From Cellvibrionaceae bacterium (GTDB lineage: Bacteria; Pseudomonadota; Gammaproteobacteria; Pseudomonadales; Cellvibrionaceae): a stretch of 32,785 nt of DNA. This document shows, piece by piece, positions 24,970-32,785 of the stretch. Position numbers and translations under genes: made by a program. Below the pieces are notes generated by a model. It was given only the letters and a program-made list of their open reading frames with translations, ran no database searches and was not told the origin of the DNA. Position 1 is the stretch's first letter. Each line of letters starts with the position of its first letter. The DNA lies in the NCBI GenBank assembly GCA_021151615.1, contig JAGKXA010000019.1:1-32785 (forward strand), in the 5' to 3' direction.

Positions 24970-26451
24970 GTGCAAGACGTTGATGAGATCAAATTGTTGC
25001 TGGATTCCCGAATCCCGCTGCTAGTCATAGAAACCTACGAAGAAAAAAAAGCGCTGGAAGTGTTACTGAAGGTGGCCAACAAACACGGCAAGGATTTGCA
25101 TCGCTGGTCGGTAACTGACGGTTTATCCCGGTTGAATTTTGGTCCGCAATTGGTTCCCAAAGGTACTGAACTCAACGAGGCGGAGGAAATGCTTCGCCAT
25201 ATCAAGCAACAATTGCAGCCGGGAATATTTGCACTCTGTGATATTCACCCATTCCTTGTTGATCAGCCGCAAATTGTCCGCTTGTTAAAAGATATCGCGC
25301 TCAACCATTTTGCTATTCCCCACACCCTGGTATTCCTGAGTCACCAATTGCGTTTGCCCGCAGAGTTGTCGCGCTACAGTGCCAGTTACGCATTGACCTT
25401 GCCCGATGACGATAAAATTATGGAAATCATTCGCGAGGAAGCCAAAGACTGGTCGGATCGCCATGCTGGTGCGCGCGTAAAAACCGACAACATCACACTA
25501 AAAAAACTCGTCAATAATTTGCAAGGCATGAATGCCAGCGATGTGCGCCGTCTGGTGCGCGGTGCTATCTGGAATGACGGCTCGCTCAATGAAGACGATT
25601 TGCCGCGTATCAATAAAGCAAAATTTGCGCTGTTGGATATGGAAGGCGTAGTGAGCTTTGAGCAGCAGACCGAGGATTTTTCCAATGTCGGTGGTTTGCA
25701 TAACTTAAAACGTTGGTTGCTCACTCGTCGTGACGCGTTTAACGATGATGATTCCAAACTTGATAGACCCAAAGGGATTTTGCTGTTGGGTGTTCAGGGC
25801 GGCGGTAAAAGCCTTGCGGCTAAAGCAGTGGCGGGATTGTGGGGCTTGCCATTAATGCGCATCGATGTGGGCGCTCTCTATAATAAATTCCACGGTGAAA
25901 CCGAGCGTAATTTGCGTGAGGCATTAAAGTTGGCCGATGCTATGTCGCCCTGTGTGTTATGGCTGGATGAAATTGAAAAAGGTATGGCGCAGGATGGTAA
26001 TGACAACGGTGTATCACAGCGCTTGTTGGGTTCCTTGTTAACCTGGATGGCAGAGCGACGCACGCGCGTATTTATTGTGGCGACCAGTAACGACATATCG
26101 CGTTTGCCGCCGGAATTAATTCGTAAAGGCCGATTGGATGAAATATTTTTTGTCGATTTGCCAGAGCCTGCTGTGCGCAAGGATATTTTTTCCATCCATT
26201 TACGCAAACGCGATTGCACAGTGGCGAATTTTGATCTTGAACAACTAAGTGCCGCCACCCAGGGGTTTTCGGGTTCGGAAATTGAGCAGGCCATTATTGC
26301 GGCGCTCTATTCGGCAGCGGCAGAAGCAAAGCCCTTAACGACAGAAATATTATTGCGCGAGATTGCGGCGACTAGCCCCTTGTCGGTGGTTATGGCGGAA
26401 CAGATCACGCAATTGCGTATTTGGGCGGAAGATCGCACAATTCCTGCGTAA
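24970..26451 (+). CDS. AAA family ATPase, Ycf46-like
   Basis: A 493-residue protein of the Ycf46-type AAA group, whose cellular role is not established. Residues 1-230 form an N-terminal domain containing a degenerate P-loop-like fold; the C-terminal AAA+ module has the Walker A motif GVQGGGKS (274-281), Walker B VLWLDEIEK (Asp333-Glu334), a sensor VATSND and an arginine finger in RKGRLDE. FSGSEIEQAI marks the AAA small domain. The start is a GTG at 24970 with AAAGGAG about six bases upstream; no better ATG exists. It is 108 bases after the GH3 gene, across a GGAGGC/GCCTCC long-loop pairing without a T tract, and 59 bases before ampD, so it may be co-transcribed with ampD. Confidence 0.85.
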   Translation: MQDVDEIKLLLDSRIPLLVIETYEEKKALEVLLKVANKHGKDLHRWSVTDGLSRLNFGPQLVPKGTELNEAEEMLRHIKQQLQPGIFALCDIHPFLVDQPQIVRLLKDIALNHFAIPHTLVFLSHQLRLPAELSRYSASYALTLPDDDKIMEIIREEAKDWSDRHAGARVKTDNITLKKLVNNLQGMNASDVRRLVRGAIWNDGSLNEDDLPRINKAKFALLDMEGVVSFEQQTEDFSNVGGLHNLKRWLLTRRDAFNDDDSKLDRPKGILLLGVQGGGKSLAAKAVAGLWGLPLMRIDVGALYNKFHGETERNLREALKLADAMSPCVLWLDEIEKGMAQDGNDNGVSQRLLGSLLTWMAERRTRVFIVATSNDISRLPPELIRKGRLDEIFFVDLPEPAVRKDIFSIHLRKRDCTVANFDLEQLSAATQGFSGSEIEQAIIAALYSAAAEAKPLTTEILLREIAATSPLSVVMAEQITQLRIWAEDRTIPA

Positions 26452-26510
26452 TCTTTTTCCTATCCGAGTGGTGTGCCCGGCAGGTGCGGGGCACAAAGCG
26501 AGCCAGACAA

Positions 26511-27080
26511 ATGACAACTGCCAACGAGCAACCAATTGCCATTGTTGATCATTGGTTAAACATTGCGCATAAAATGCCATCACCAAATTTCAACCGGCGC
26601 CCGGAAAATCTTCCTATCAGTTTACTGGTGATTCACAATATCAGCTTGCCGCCTGGTGAATTTGGTGGTGGTTATGTGCAGCAATTTTTTCAAAACCAGT
26701 TGGATGCAAGTGTGCATCCTTACTTTGCCTCTATTGCCAACTTGCAGGTTTCTGCGCATTTATTCATCGAACGCGATGGCAAAGTGACTCAATGTGTTGC
26801 GTTTGATCAGCGTGCATGGCATGCCGGCGCATCCAGTTTTGATGGCGTCCCCAACTGTAATGATTACTCCATCGGGATAGAATTAGAGGGCACAGATACC
26901 TTGGCCTATACCGATGAGCAATATGCGGTATTGGCGAAAGTAACTCGCCAGCTGCTACTGACTTATCCTACACTTACACCTGCGCGCATCACCGGCCATG
27001 ATCATATTGCGCCCGGGCGCAAAACAGATCCGGGACCGGCATTTGACTGGTCGCGTTATTCTGCATCGCTGGGAACCTGA
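26511..27080 (+). CDS. ampD: 1,6-anhydro-N-acetylmuramyl-L-alanine amidase
   Basis: AmpD cleaves the peptide from 1,6-anhydro-muropeptides in the cytoplasm during peptidoglycan recycling; loss of it induces AmpC beta-lactamase in bacteria with AmpR. The 189 residues have the zinc ligands His42 (VIHNIS), His163 (ITGHDHIAPGRK) and Asp173 (KTDPGPAFDW), with the catalytic Glu124 (GIELEG) and Lys171. The ATG at 26511 starts MTTANEQPIAIVDHWLNIAH, the expected N-terminus. A longer in-frame extension to 26421 would overlap the ATPase gene and is not family-like. It is 36 bases before ampE, the usual ampDE arrangement, and ampG is nearby. Confidence 0.95.
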   Translation: MTTANEQPIAIVDHWLNIAHKMPSPNFNRRPENLPISLLVIHNISLPPGEFGGGYVQQFFQNQLDASVHPYFASIANLQVSAHLFIERDGKVTQCVAFDQRAWHAGASSFDGVPNCNDYSIGIELEGTDTLAYTDEQYAVLAKVTRQLLLTYPTLTPARITGHDHIAPGRKTDPGPAFDWSRYSASLGT

Positions 27081-27116
27081 GTTCCTGTTTCACTTGTCTA
27101 GCAAGAGTCGGACAAC

Positions 27117-28100
27117 ATGATTTTTCTCAGTTTGGTGGTAGTACTTGGTATTGTTTACTGGTTGGGATCAGCCAGTGTGTTGCATTTCGACGGCTGGTTT
27201 AAGTGGATTATTAATCGCTTGCAAAAAGTCCCTGGCTTGTCGTCGGTTGCTGGCGTGCCGCTGGCGGTTGCGCTGTTAATTCCGCTCGCGGTTCTTGTGT
27301 TGATTTTTGTGGTGATCAATCAGGCATTTGATAATCCCTGGCTCGGGTTATTTGTATTGTATTCGCTAGCGTTGCTCTACAGTTTGGGGCGCGGCAATTT
27401 GATCGCCGATGTACAGGAATATATCGCCCTGGCCACGCGCGGTGATTCAGTAGCTGCAGTACAATTGCTGGATAAATTGCGCGGTAATACCGATGTTGAA
27501 CCTGTTACTGGCGAAGCCGCTGATTGGCGTTTATTGCACGGTGAAGCGCTGAAAATTATTGCCTATCGCGGTTTTGAACGGACTTTCGCCGTGCTCTTCT
27601 GGTTTTTTATCGCCGGTCCTTTTGGCGCATTACTCTATCGTTTGAGTGTTCTCTATCGCGATTTTTCCGAGCCGGGCAGTGAGGCAGCACAAGTTGCCAG
27701 CAAATGGTTGTGGTTACTGGAATTGCCCTCTGTGCGTTTAATGGGGGTCACTTGGGCCTTTGTGGGCAACTTTGAGACCTGTCCCTTGCGCAAAAATTTA
27801 TTGGATGTGCAGAGTTCCTCTGAGCATGTACTCAATGAATGTTTGCGCGGTGCGTTGGGGGCGCCCACTGAGTGTTCTACAGAAGCTATGGCGACTATGA
27901 ACCCGGAACAAAAAGCAGAAATGCAGGAAGAAATGGAAGAGGAAACCCAGGACATTATTGAGGATTTGACGGGCGATGTGATTACCACTCACTCCGAGCC
28001 TGCCTATTCTTTCGCGTTAATTAAATCCAGCTTGCCGCTTTATACTCGCTCATTGCTGTTTTGGGTTTGTGCTATCGCATTTGCCACCTTGATCGTTTGA
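27117..28100 (+). CDS. ampE: AmpE inner-membrane protein
   Basis: A 327-residue polytopic inner-membrane protein encoded right after ampD, the classical ampDE pair. It opens with MIFLSLVVVLGIVYWLG and has further hydrophobic helices near residues 50-70, 75-92 and 158-180 and one at the extreme C-terminus. The cytoplasmic stretch RGNLIADVQEYIALATRGDS and the block AYRGFERTFAVLFWFFIAGP match the CobD/AmpE family. A Glu-rich region (near residues 265-280) precedes the last helix. AmpE has been proposed as a sensory partner in beta-lactamase induction, but its activity is not defined. CGGA lies about seven bases before the ATG. Confidence 0.9.
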   Translation: MIFLSLVVVLGIVYWLGSASVLHFDGWFKWIINRLQKVPGLSSVAGVPLAVALLIPLAVLVLIFVVINQAFDNPWLGLFVLYSLALLYSLGRGNLIADVQEYIALATRGDSVAAVQLLDKLRGNTDVEPVTGEAADWRLLHGEALKIIAYRGFERTFAVLFWFFIAGPFGALLYRLSVLYRDFSEPGSEAAQVASKWLWLLELPSVRLMGVTWAFVGNFETCPLRKNLLDVQSSSEHVLNECLRGALGAPTECSTEAMATMNPEQKAEMQEEMEEETQDIIEDLTGDVITTHSEPAYSFALIKSSLPLYTRSLLFWVCAIAFATLIV

Positions 28101-28162
28101 TGATTGTTTGAGTTGAGTGTGAGATTGTTTAATCGTTAATTTGAAAAAGTTTGAGGTTAGTT

Positions 28163-28645
28163 ATGCCATCTTTTGATGTGGTTTCGGAAGTTGATAAACA
28201 CGCGTTGACCAATTCGGTCGATCAGGCCCAGCGTTTGATTACCAATCGTTTTGACTTTAAAGGCGTGAATGCCAGTTTCGAGCTGAAAGAATACGAAATC
28301 ACTATTACTGCTGATGCCGAAATGCAGCTGGATCAAATGCTGGATATACTCAGGCCTGCTATGGCAAAAAATGGCATTGATGTAAGTTGTCTGGAAATTG
28401 GCCAGGTTAAAAGTGCCGGCAAGCAAGTGAAGCGTGAAGTTAAAGTCCGTACCGGTATTGATAAGGATCTGGCGAAAAAAATTGTGGCGTTGGTGAAAGA
28501 TAAAAAGCTGAAAGTGCAGGCCAGCATTCAAGGTGAACAGGTGCGCGTGACCGGTAAAAAGCGTGATGATTTGCAAGAGTGCATCGCTGCACTGCGCGCC
28601 GTCGAGTTAGGCATGCCGATGCAGTTTGAAAACTTCCGTGATTAA
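28163..28645 (+). CDS. yajQ: YajQ family cyclic di-GMP-binding protein
   Basis: A 160-residue cytoplasmic protein of the YajQ family (two ferredoxin-like domains), members of which bind nucleotides or cyclic di-GMP and influence virulence or phage transcription. Landmarks are MPSFDVVSEVDKHALTNSVD at the start, ITNRFDFKGVNASFEL, the central VKREVKVRTGIDKDLAKKIV and the end VRVTGKKRDDLQECIAALR. The ATG at 28163 has GAGG six bases upstream and is the family start; the in-frame codon four residues earlier is ignored. It ends before a strong terminator and converges on the ampG-like gene. Confidence 0.93.
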   Translation: MPSFDVVSEVDKHALTNSVDQAQRLITNRFDFKGVNASFELKEYEITITADAEMQLDQMLDILRPAMAKNGIDVSCLEIGQVKSAGKQVKREVKVRTGIDKDLAKKIVALVKDKKLKVQASIQGEQVRVTGKKRDDLQECIAALRAVELGMPMQFENFRD

Positions 28646-28668
28646 TTTTCAGTTCGCACTTGCCACAC

Positions 28669-28696
28669 AAAAACCTGTTTGTTGAACAGGTTTTTT
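28669..28696 (+). terminator. Intrinsic terminator after yajQ
   Basis: Bases 28669-28679 (AAAAACCTGTT) pair with 28685-28695 around a five-base loop, ending in six Ts. A second hairpin (CCCGTAT at 28755-28761 with ATACGGG at 28774-28780) lies nearer the ampG-like 3' end but lacks a T tract. Confidence 0.85.
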
Positions 28697-28792
28697 CAAC
28701 CGTAGTATTACGGGATTGTCATCAAATTTCTGCATTGCCGATTTTTCATCACACCCCGTATTACGCAAGCTCCATACGGGCTACCCCAGTAA

Positions 28793-30115
28793 TCAGGATT
28801 TATGCAGCCGGTTCCAAAGCCAGGCCAAAATGAGTAGCGTGGGAATTACCGACAGGCTGCTGAAAATATAAAACCAGGAATAACTGGTCGCTTCAACAAT
28901 ATATCCAGATAAGCCACCAATAAATTTTCCCGGTAAGTTCGCCAATGAAGCGAGCAGTGCATATTGTGTTGCCGTGAAATTCTGGTTAGTCAGGCCGGAC
29001 ATAAACGCGACTAGCACCACACCCGCAAAGCCTTGCGAAATATTATCGGCGCTGATAGTGGCAAAGAACGCCCATGCCTGCCCAGGGTTATTTGCCATTA
29101 ATAAATACGCGATATTGGAGAGCGAAACCAAAAGGGTTGCCACCACCAACATATTACGCATGCTAAATGCGGCGATACAAATTCCACCTAAAAATGCACC
29201 TGCAATCCCCACCCAGACGCCGAACAGTTTGGACACTGTTGCTATATCGGCTTTGGTGTAGCCAGAGTCGAGATAGAAGGGCCCAGCCATTACCCCAATC
29301 ATTTGGTCAGGCAATTTAAACAGGCCGACAAAGAGCAACAACGCCAGTGCCAGCAATACGCCATTGCGCGAGAAAAACTCCTGAAAGGGTTTGATAAACG
29401 CATCAATTAGATGAACCTCGCGCACTGCAAGCGCGCGCTCGGTAGCAGGTTCTTTACAAATAATTGATGCAGCCAGAGGGATAAGCAGGCAAAGCGCCAT
29501 CATTAAATAAGCATTGCTCCAGCCTAATAGCTCGGCGAGATACAGCGCCAGCGCGCCAGATATAATTAACGCAATGCGATAACCCAAAATATAAGTCGCT
29601 GCCAGAGCCGCTTGTGATTCGATAGGCGCAACTTCAATGCGATAAGCATCGACTACGGTATCGAGCGTTGCACCGGCAAATGCAGCAACGGCTACTAATC
29701 CAATAAAAATACTGAGCGATGATTCTGGCCCTACCAAGGCAATTGCAACCAATGCGGCAATGAGCACCAGTTGTGACACTACCAGCCAGCCCTTGCGTCT
29801 GCCGAGAAATGGCAAGCTGTATTTGTCGATTAACGGTGCCCATAGAAATTTAAGCACATAAAAAAAACCGGCGTAACTGATTAGGCCAATCACACTGAGT
29901 TCGAAGCCGGCATCGCGCAACCAGGTGGAAAGTGTCATTCCACCCACTAATAAAAATGGCAAGCCCGAGCCAATTCCCAAACAAAATAAAGTCAACGCCG
30001 ACGGCGTGGCAAATGCGCGTTTAATTCCGCTCCAGCCCTGGTAGCTGCTGCCTATTTTATGGGGCGGCGCAATTTTATTCGGGGCGTTGGTGGTGCTCGG
30101 GTCTGATGAGGTCAT
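28793..30115 (-). CDS. ampG: AmpG-like muropeptide permease (MFS)
   Basis: A 440-residue inner-membrane transporter of the major facilitator superfamily in the AmpG branch, which imports GlcNAc-1,6-anhydro-MurNAc peptides. The segments PSALTLFCLGIGSGLPFLLV, STWLRDAGFELSVIGL and FLWAPLIDKYSLPFLGRRKG match the first helices and the conserved loop 2-3 of AmpG. The rest holds about twelve hydrophobic spans, with LFKLPDQMIGVMAGPFYLD in the second half. A polar 35-residue N-terminal tail precedes helix 1. It is 23 bases downstream of the alkyltransferase-like gene and probably co-transcribed with it. Proximity to ampD and ampE supports a peptidoglycan-recycling role, though related anhydromuropeptide or siderophore permeases cannot be excluded. 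Confidence 0.88.
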   Translation of the reverse strand: MTSSDPSTTNAPNKIAPPHKIGSSYQGWSGIKRAFATPSALTLFCLGIGSGLPFLLVGGMTLSTWLRDAGFELSVIGLISYAGFFYVLKFLWAPLIDKYSLPFLGRRKGWLVVSQLVLIAALVAIALVGPESSLSIFIGLVAVAAFAGATLDTVVDAYRIEVAPIESQAALAATYILGYRIALIISGALALYLAELLGWSNAYLMMALCLLIPLAASIICKEPATERALAVREVHLIDAFIKPFQEFFSRNGVLLALALLLFVGLFKLPDQMIGVMAGPFYLDSGYTKADIATVSKLFGVWVGIAGAFLGGICIAAFSMRNMLVVATLLVSLSNIAYLLMANNPGQAWAFFATISADNISQGFAGVVLVAFMSGLTNQNFTATQYALLASLANLPGKFIGGLSGYIVEATSYSWFYIFSSLSVIPTLLILAWLWNRLHKS

Positions 30116-30138
30116 GGGCAGGTTCGGTTGATAGGGGA

Positions 30139-30495
30139 TTAGTTATTGTAACCGTAAATACGCAGGTTAATTTTATTGTTTTTAAATTCGACGCCTTCAG
30201 CTTCCAGGCGGCGTTTTTGTTCTTTATAGCCGGGTGAGTCTTCAGGCAGTGAAATTTTCCCCTGCGAATTGATGACTCTGTGCCAGGGCAATTCAGTTTT
30301 TTCCGGCAATCCGCACAGCACTTTTCCCGCAAGGCGTGCAGCGCCGGGCAAACCCGCAAGCTTGGCCAATTGACCATAGGCAATAACTTTTCCCGCCGGG
30401 ATGCTCATCAGCGCAAGGTAAATGGCGGATTTATTACGTGCGAAAGCAGAGTCATCAGTGGGGAGTGCTGGTGGCGTCGCTACCGTTTTTTTCAT
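30139..30495 (-). CDS. Alkyltransferase-like protein (ATL, MGMT family)
   Basis: A 118-residue protein of the O6-alkylguanine-DNA alkyltransferase-like group. The active-site motif reads PWHRVINSQGKISLP: the alkyl-accepting Cys of true methyltransferases (PCHRV) is replaced by Trp, the defining feature of ATL proteins such as Escherichia coli YbaZ. ATLs bind O6-alkylguanine and recruit nucleotide excision repair rather than removing the alkyl group. The DNA-binding Tyr and Arg region (IPAGKVIAYGQLAKLAGLPG with AARLAGKVL) is present. The ATG at 30495 has GGGGAT about five bases upstream; the TTG four codons earlier is not used. It precedes the ampG-like gene by 23 bases. Confidence 0.9.
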   Translation of the reverse strand: MKKTVATPPALPTDDSAFARNKSAIYLALMSIPAGKVIAYGQLAKLAGLPGAARLAGKVLCGLPEKTELPWHRVINSQGKISLPEDSPGYKEQKRRLEAEGVEFKNNKINLRIYGYNN

Positions 30496-30610
30496 GGTGA
30501 TCCCCAAATTGCGGAAAATTGACGGGTATTAACCTGTCTAAACCCAAGTCTAACCAATATTAACACTATTAACATTTCTGACATTGCAGCGGGAATTGCC
30601 GGTTACTTTA

Positions 30611-31672
30611 ATGAATATCTGTCCTCAGGTAAAACCGGATTCTGCAACTGTGAAATATATATTGATACTGATTGCTCTTGTTTGTTCGGCTGCTGCCAGC
30701 GCAGGTGTAATTGAATTGCACAATGGCGATCGTCTGGAAGGTGAATTGATCCGCACAGAAGCGGAACATCTGGTGTGGAAATCCAGTAATTTTGGTGAGC
30801 AGTGGATCGCAAAAACCAACATCAAAAATATCCAGTCAGCGCGTCCGTTAAAAATCAATGGCAGTAAAACCGCTTGCCAGTTGCAAAATATGGATGGGGT
30901 GGCGCTGGTTTATCAATGTGAAAATTCTTCCCGCGTGCGCCGTTCATCGCTGCTAACCATTAAAACGCTGATGCCCTACGACGACTACAAAAAGGGGGCC
31001 TGGACGCACCATGGGCGTTTGAATTTGTGGGGCGCTTATTCACGCGGCAACGAAGTGCGCGATGAATGGAATTTGCAAACCGAAATTGAATTGCGCAGTG
31101 CTGATTTTCGCCACGTTATCGGTGGCGATTTTGCGCGCGCCTCCTGGAATTATTCCGCGCCGCAAGAGCGATGGAATAGTCGCTATTCACTGGATTGGTT
31201 TGTGGCTGATCAATGGTTTTGGTACAACAGTCTGTTGGCAGGTGCTGAGCCGCAGCGTGGTATGGCGAATTATCGCAGCATGGGTTCAGGGGCGGGCTAT
31301 CAATTTTTTGAGAATCGCACCTCTGCATTTTCGTTAAAAACCGGCGCCGCATATATGGATGAAAATTACATTTTTCCGCAGGAATTGACCGGTGAGTTTG
31401 CTCGCGACGATGAATTTATGGCGGTACGCCTGGCGACGGATTTTCGCTACACCATGCCTTGGGGGGTGGGTTTTTTCCACAATAATGAGGTGCTGCAATC
31501 CACCGAAAATAAACCTGATTGGCGAGTGAAAACCACAACGGGTTTGAGCTCGATGATCCTCAAACGTATCTACTCCGAATTTAAAATAGATTACTGGTTG
31601 GATAACGAACCCCAACCGGCGCGCAAGGGGGCAGATACCCGTATGTCGCTGGGGGTGAGTTACAAGTGGTAG
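30611..31672 (+). CDS. DUF481 outer-membrane protein
   Basis: About 353 residues, exported by a signal peptide (core YILILIALVCSAAASA). The N-terminal part (VIELHNGDRLEGELIRTEAE) resembles a small beta domain common in DUF481 proteins. The remainder, from about residue 130, alternates aromatic and polar residues in strands such as HGRLNLWGAYSRGNEVRDEW and ends KW after MSLGVSYKW, the pattern of an outer-membrane beta barrel with a C-terminal aromatic. The substrate or role is unknown. The start is uncertain: ATG 30611 is used, but a GTG at 30650 (giving MKYILILIALV) is an attractive signal-peptide start, and neither has a strong ribosome site. It is divergent from the ATL gene and 36 bases before fxsA. 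Confidence 0.82.
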   Translation: MNICPQVKPDSATVKYILILIALVCSAAASAGVIELHNGDRLEGELIRTEAEHLVWKSSNFGEQWIAKTNIKNIQSARPLKINGSKTACQLQNMDGVALVYQCENSSRVRRSSLLTIKTLMPYDDYKKGAWTHHGRLNLWGAYSRGNEVRDEWNLQTEIELRSADFRHVIGGDFARASWNYSAPQERWNSRYSLDWFVADQWFWYNSLLAGAEPQRGMANYRSMGSGAGYQFFENRTSAFSLKTGAAYMDENYIFPQELTGEFARDDEFMAVRLATDFRYTMPWGVGFFHNNEVLQSTENKPDWRVKTTTGLSSMILKRIYSEFKIDYWLDNEPQPARKGADTRMSLGVSYKW

Positions 31673-31708
31673 ACTGACGGCACCTTTGTTGTTGTGGACT
31701 CATTTCCA

Positions 31709-32254
31709 ATGCGTATTTTGCCCCTGTTACTGTTCCCCTTCCTTGAGCTTTGGCTGATGCTTGAAGTTGGCGATGAGCTGGGGGCATTGCCGGTAATTTT
31801 GTGGCTGGTGGCGATGATTGTGCTAGGCATAAACCTGCTGCGTTATCTGGGAGCATCGAGCATGATCAAGGTCGCGCAAAATATGCGCACCGGCGAATTG
31901 CCCGGTGTTGCTATCGCCGATGGGCTCTTCAAAGCCATAGGGGCGGTGTTGTTAATTATTCCCGGCTTTATTACCGATGCCCTGGCCGTGTTTTGTTTTA
32001 TTCCCTGGTTGCGCCAGTTATTGATCAAACGCTGGGTGGCCAAAATGACGGTGCGTGCTGCTGGTTTTGCCCATCACCGATCACCGTTTGGACAATCTCC
32101 TTTTGGTTCCGGGCCTTTCGGGGCGGGCAATGTCTATGAGCATGAAGGCGCTGCGAAATCTGGCCCTGACTCTGCGCGCGAGGGAATCCTGATTGAACAG
32201 GAAACCAGTCTATCTACCGATAATTCTGACTCTACCGGTTCGAAGAAGTCTTGA
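31709..32254 (+). CDS. fxsA: FxsA family membrane protein
   Basis: A 181-residue inner-membrane protein of the FxsA family, known for relieving exclusion of phage T7 by the F plasmid when overproduced; its normal role is unclear. Hydrophobic helices cover about residues 1-20 (MRILPLLLFPFLELWLMLEV), 26-46, and 72-98, with the conserved loop GVAIADGLFKAIGAVLLIIPGFITDAL. The C-terminal tail is polar and contains three SPFG/GPFG repeats (SPFGQSPFGSGPFGAG), then an acidic Ser/Thr-rich end. ATG 31709 gives the family N-terminus; GTG 31694 is in frame but not supported. fxsA directly upstream of groES is a recurrent gammaproteobacterial arrangement. Confidence 0.92.
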   Translation: MRILPLLLFPFLELWLMLEVGDELGALPVILWLVAMIVLGINLLRYLGASSMIKVAQNMRTGELPGVAIADGLFKAIGAVLLIIPGFITDALAVFCFIPWLRQLLIKRWVAKMTVRAAGFAHHRSPFGQSPFGSGPFGAGNVYEHEGAAKSGPDSAREGILIEQETSLSTDNSDSTGSKKS

Positions 32255-32372
32255 TGCAGGATTTTTTCACTTCCCCCGTTGAAATCCCCAAACCCAGCCC
32301 CACATAGGGAATCACCGCTTTCGGCCTCCGGTTTCCGGGTAGCCCTGGAGTATCGGCGGCCATCCTGATGCC

Positions 32373-32401
32373 CTTGAAACTTTCAAGGTCATCCCTATAA
32401 A
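32373..32401 (+). promoter_or_regulatory. groES promoter: overlapping sigma-32 and sigma-70 elements
   Basis: CTTGAAA (32373-32379), 13 bases, then CCCTAT (32393-32398) fits a heat-shock sigma-32 promoter. TTGAAA (32374-32379), 16 bases, then TATAAA (32396-32401) fits a sigma-70 promoter in the same place. The -35 also lies in a perfect palindrome CCTTGAAA-C-TTTCAAGG (32372-32388). It is about 85 bases upstream of the groES ATG. Confidence 0.7.
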
Positions 32402-32410
32402 CACCACGCT

Positions 32411-32446
32411 GGAGTCGCCTCGCTCAGCCAGCCTGAGCCAGACTCC
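32411..32446 (+). promoter_or_regulatory. Hairpin in the groES 5' untranslated region
   Basis: GGAGTC (32411-32416) pairs with GACTCC (32441-32446), and inside it GCTCAG (32422-32427) pairs with CTGAGC (32433-32438). The stem starts about ten bases after the predicted promoter and leaves the ribosome site (GGAG near 32472) free, so it may stabilise the message rather than block translation. Confidence 0.45.
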
Positions 32447-32485
32447 CTGTTTAGTTAAAAACTGATTGTTAGGAGACATAGCTTC

Positions 32486-32776
32486 ATGAAAATTCGTCCA
32501 TTGCATGATCGCGTTGTGGTTCGCCGCAAAGAAGAAGAAACCAAAACTGCCGGTGGCATCATTCTGTCCGGTTCTGCCAAAGAGAAGCCAAATCAAGGTG
32601 AAGTGGTTGCTGTAGGTAATGGCCGCGTATTGACCAGCGGCGAGTTGCGTCCACTGGATGTGAAAGTGGGTGATGTAGTGGTGTTCGGCAAATACGCCGG
32701 TAGCGACACTATCACCATCGACGGCGAAGAGCTGGTAATCCTGAGCGAGTCAGACATCAAGGCAGTGTTGGAATAA
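32486..32776 (+). CDS. groES: Co-chaperonin GroES
   Basis: GroES (Cpn10) caps the GroEL barrel during ATP-dependent protein folding in the cytoplasm. The 96 residues are complete and of normal length: MKIRPLHDRVVVRRKEEETK, the mobile loop KTAGGIILSGSAKEKP (GroEL contact), GEVVAVGNGRVLTSGELRPL and the end GEELVILSESDIKAVLE. GGAG lies about ten bases before the ATG. A dual heat-shock/housekeeping promoter lies upstream. groEL is expected right after the window edge but is not present here. Confidence 0.98.
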   Translation: MKIRPLHDRVVVRRKEEETKTAGGIILSGSAKEKPNQGEVVAVGNGRVLTSGELRPLDVKVGDVVVFGKYAGSDTITIDGEELVILSESDIKAVLE

Positions 32777-32785
32777 TTCCATCGC

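Noticed and set aside
26421..26510. Longer AmpD overlapping the ATPase gene
   Set aside because: The extension is encoded in another frame of the ATPase end and lacks any AmpD similarity.

Overview
The window looks like chromosomal DNA of a gammaproteobacterium close to Cellvibrio or a relative in the Cellvibrionaceae. This is inferred from gene content and order, since no database search was possible. The evidence is a Pseudomonas-like run of rpe, trpE, trpG, trpD, trpC, vfr/crp, an osmC-like gene and coq7, then a secreted PA14-containing GH3 beta-xylosidase/glucosidase, an ampD-ampE pair, an ampG-type permease, and fxsA before groES. Apart from a toxin-antitoxin pair and one MITE-like inverted-repeat element, I see no mobile DNA, no CRISPR array and no tRNA or rRNA gene.

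Positions 1-11520 are transcribed leftward. The 5' part of dapE lies at the left edge. Next come a lipoprotein alpha/beta hydrolase and a membrane-anchored TPR-type gene broken by a one-base frameshift. To their right is a four-gene block, read right to left: a lipoprotein di-haem cytochrome c (two CxxCH), a GMC flavoprotein oxidoreductase, a patatin-like phospholipase with a polytopic membrane core, and an exported DUF4331 protein, ending in a clear intrinsic terminator. I do not recognise this combination as a described system. It is the best candidate for something new: a plausible but unproven module for oxidising or remodelling a lipid or other hydrophobic substrate at the envelope.

From 11521 to 19815 most genes point right. 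tapT (DTW-domain tRNA-modifying enzyme) is followed by a gene-free stretch holding a possible structured RNA and a strong terminator. A leftward DUF3530 gene comes next, then rpe and trpE-trpG-trpD-trpC. The gph gene that often sits between rpe and trpE in pseudomonads is absent; a 322-base leader with a possible Trp-containing leader peptide is there instead. A ParE/RelE-type toxin-antitoxin pair follows trpC directly and shares a bidirectional terminator with the convergent crp/vfr gene.

From 19816 to 32785 come crp/vfr, the osmC-like gene, a 181-base element with 27/28-bp terminal inverted repeats, coq7, the GH3 enzyme with a GntR-like palindrome on its promoter, a Ycf46-type AAA ATPase, ampD, ampE and yajQ. 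Then come a leftward pair (alkyltransferase-like protein, AmpG-like permease), a DUF481 outer-membrane protein, fxsA, and groES behind overlapping sigma-70/sigma-32-like promoters. AmpD, AmpE and AmpG together form a peptidoglycan-recycling and beta-lactam-sensing neighbourhood.
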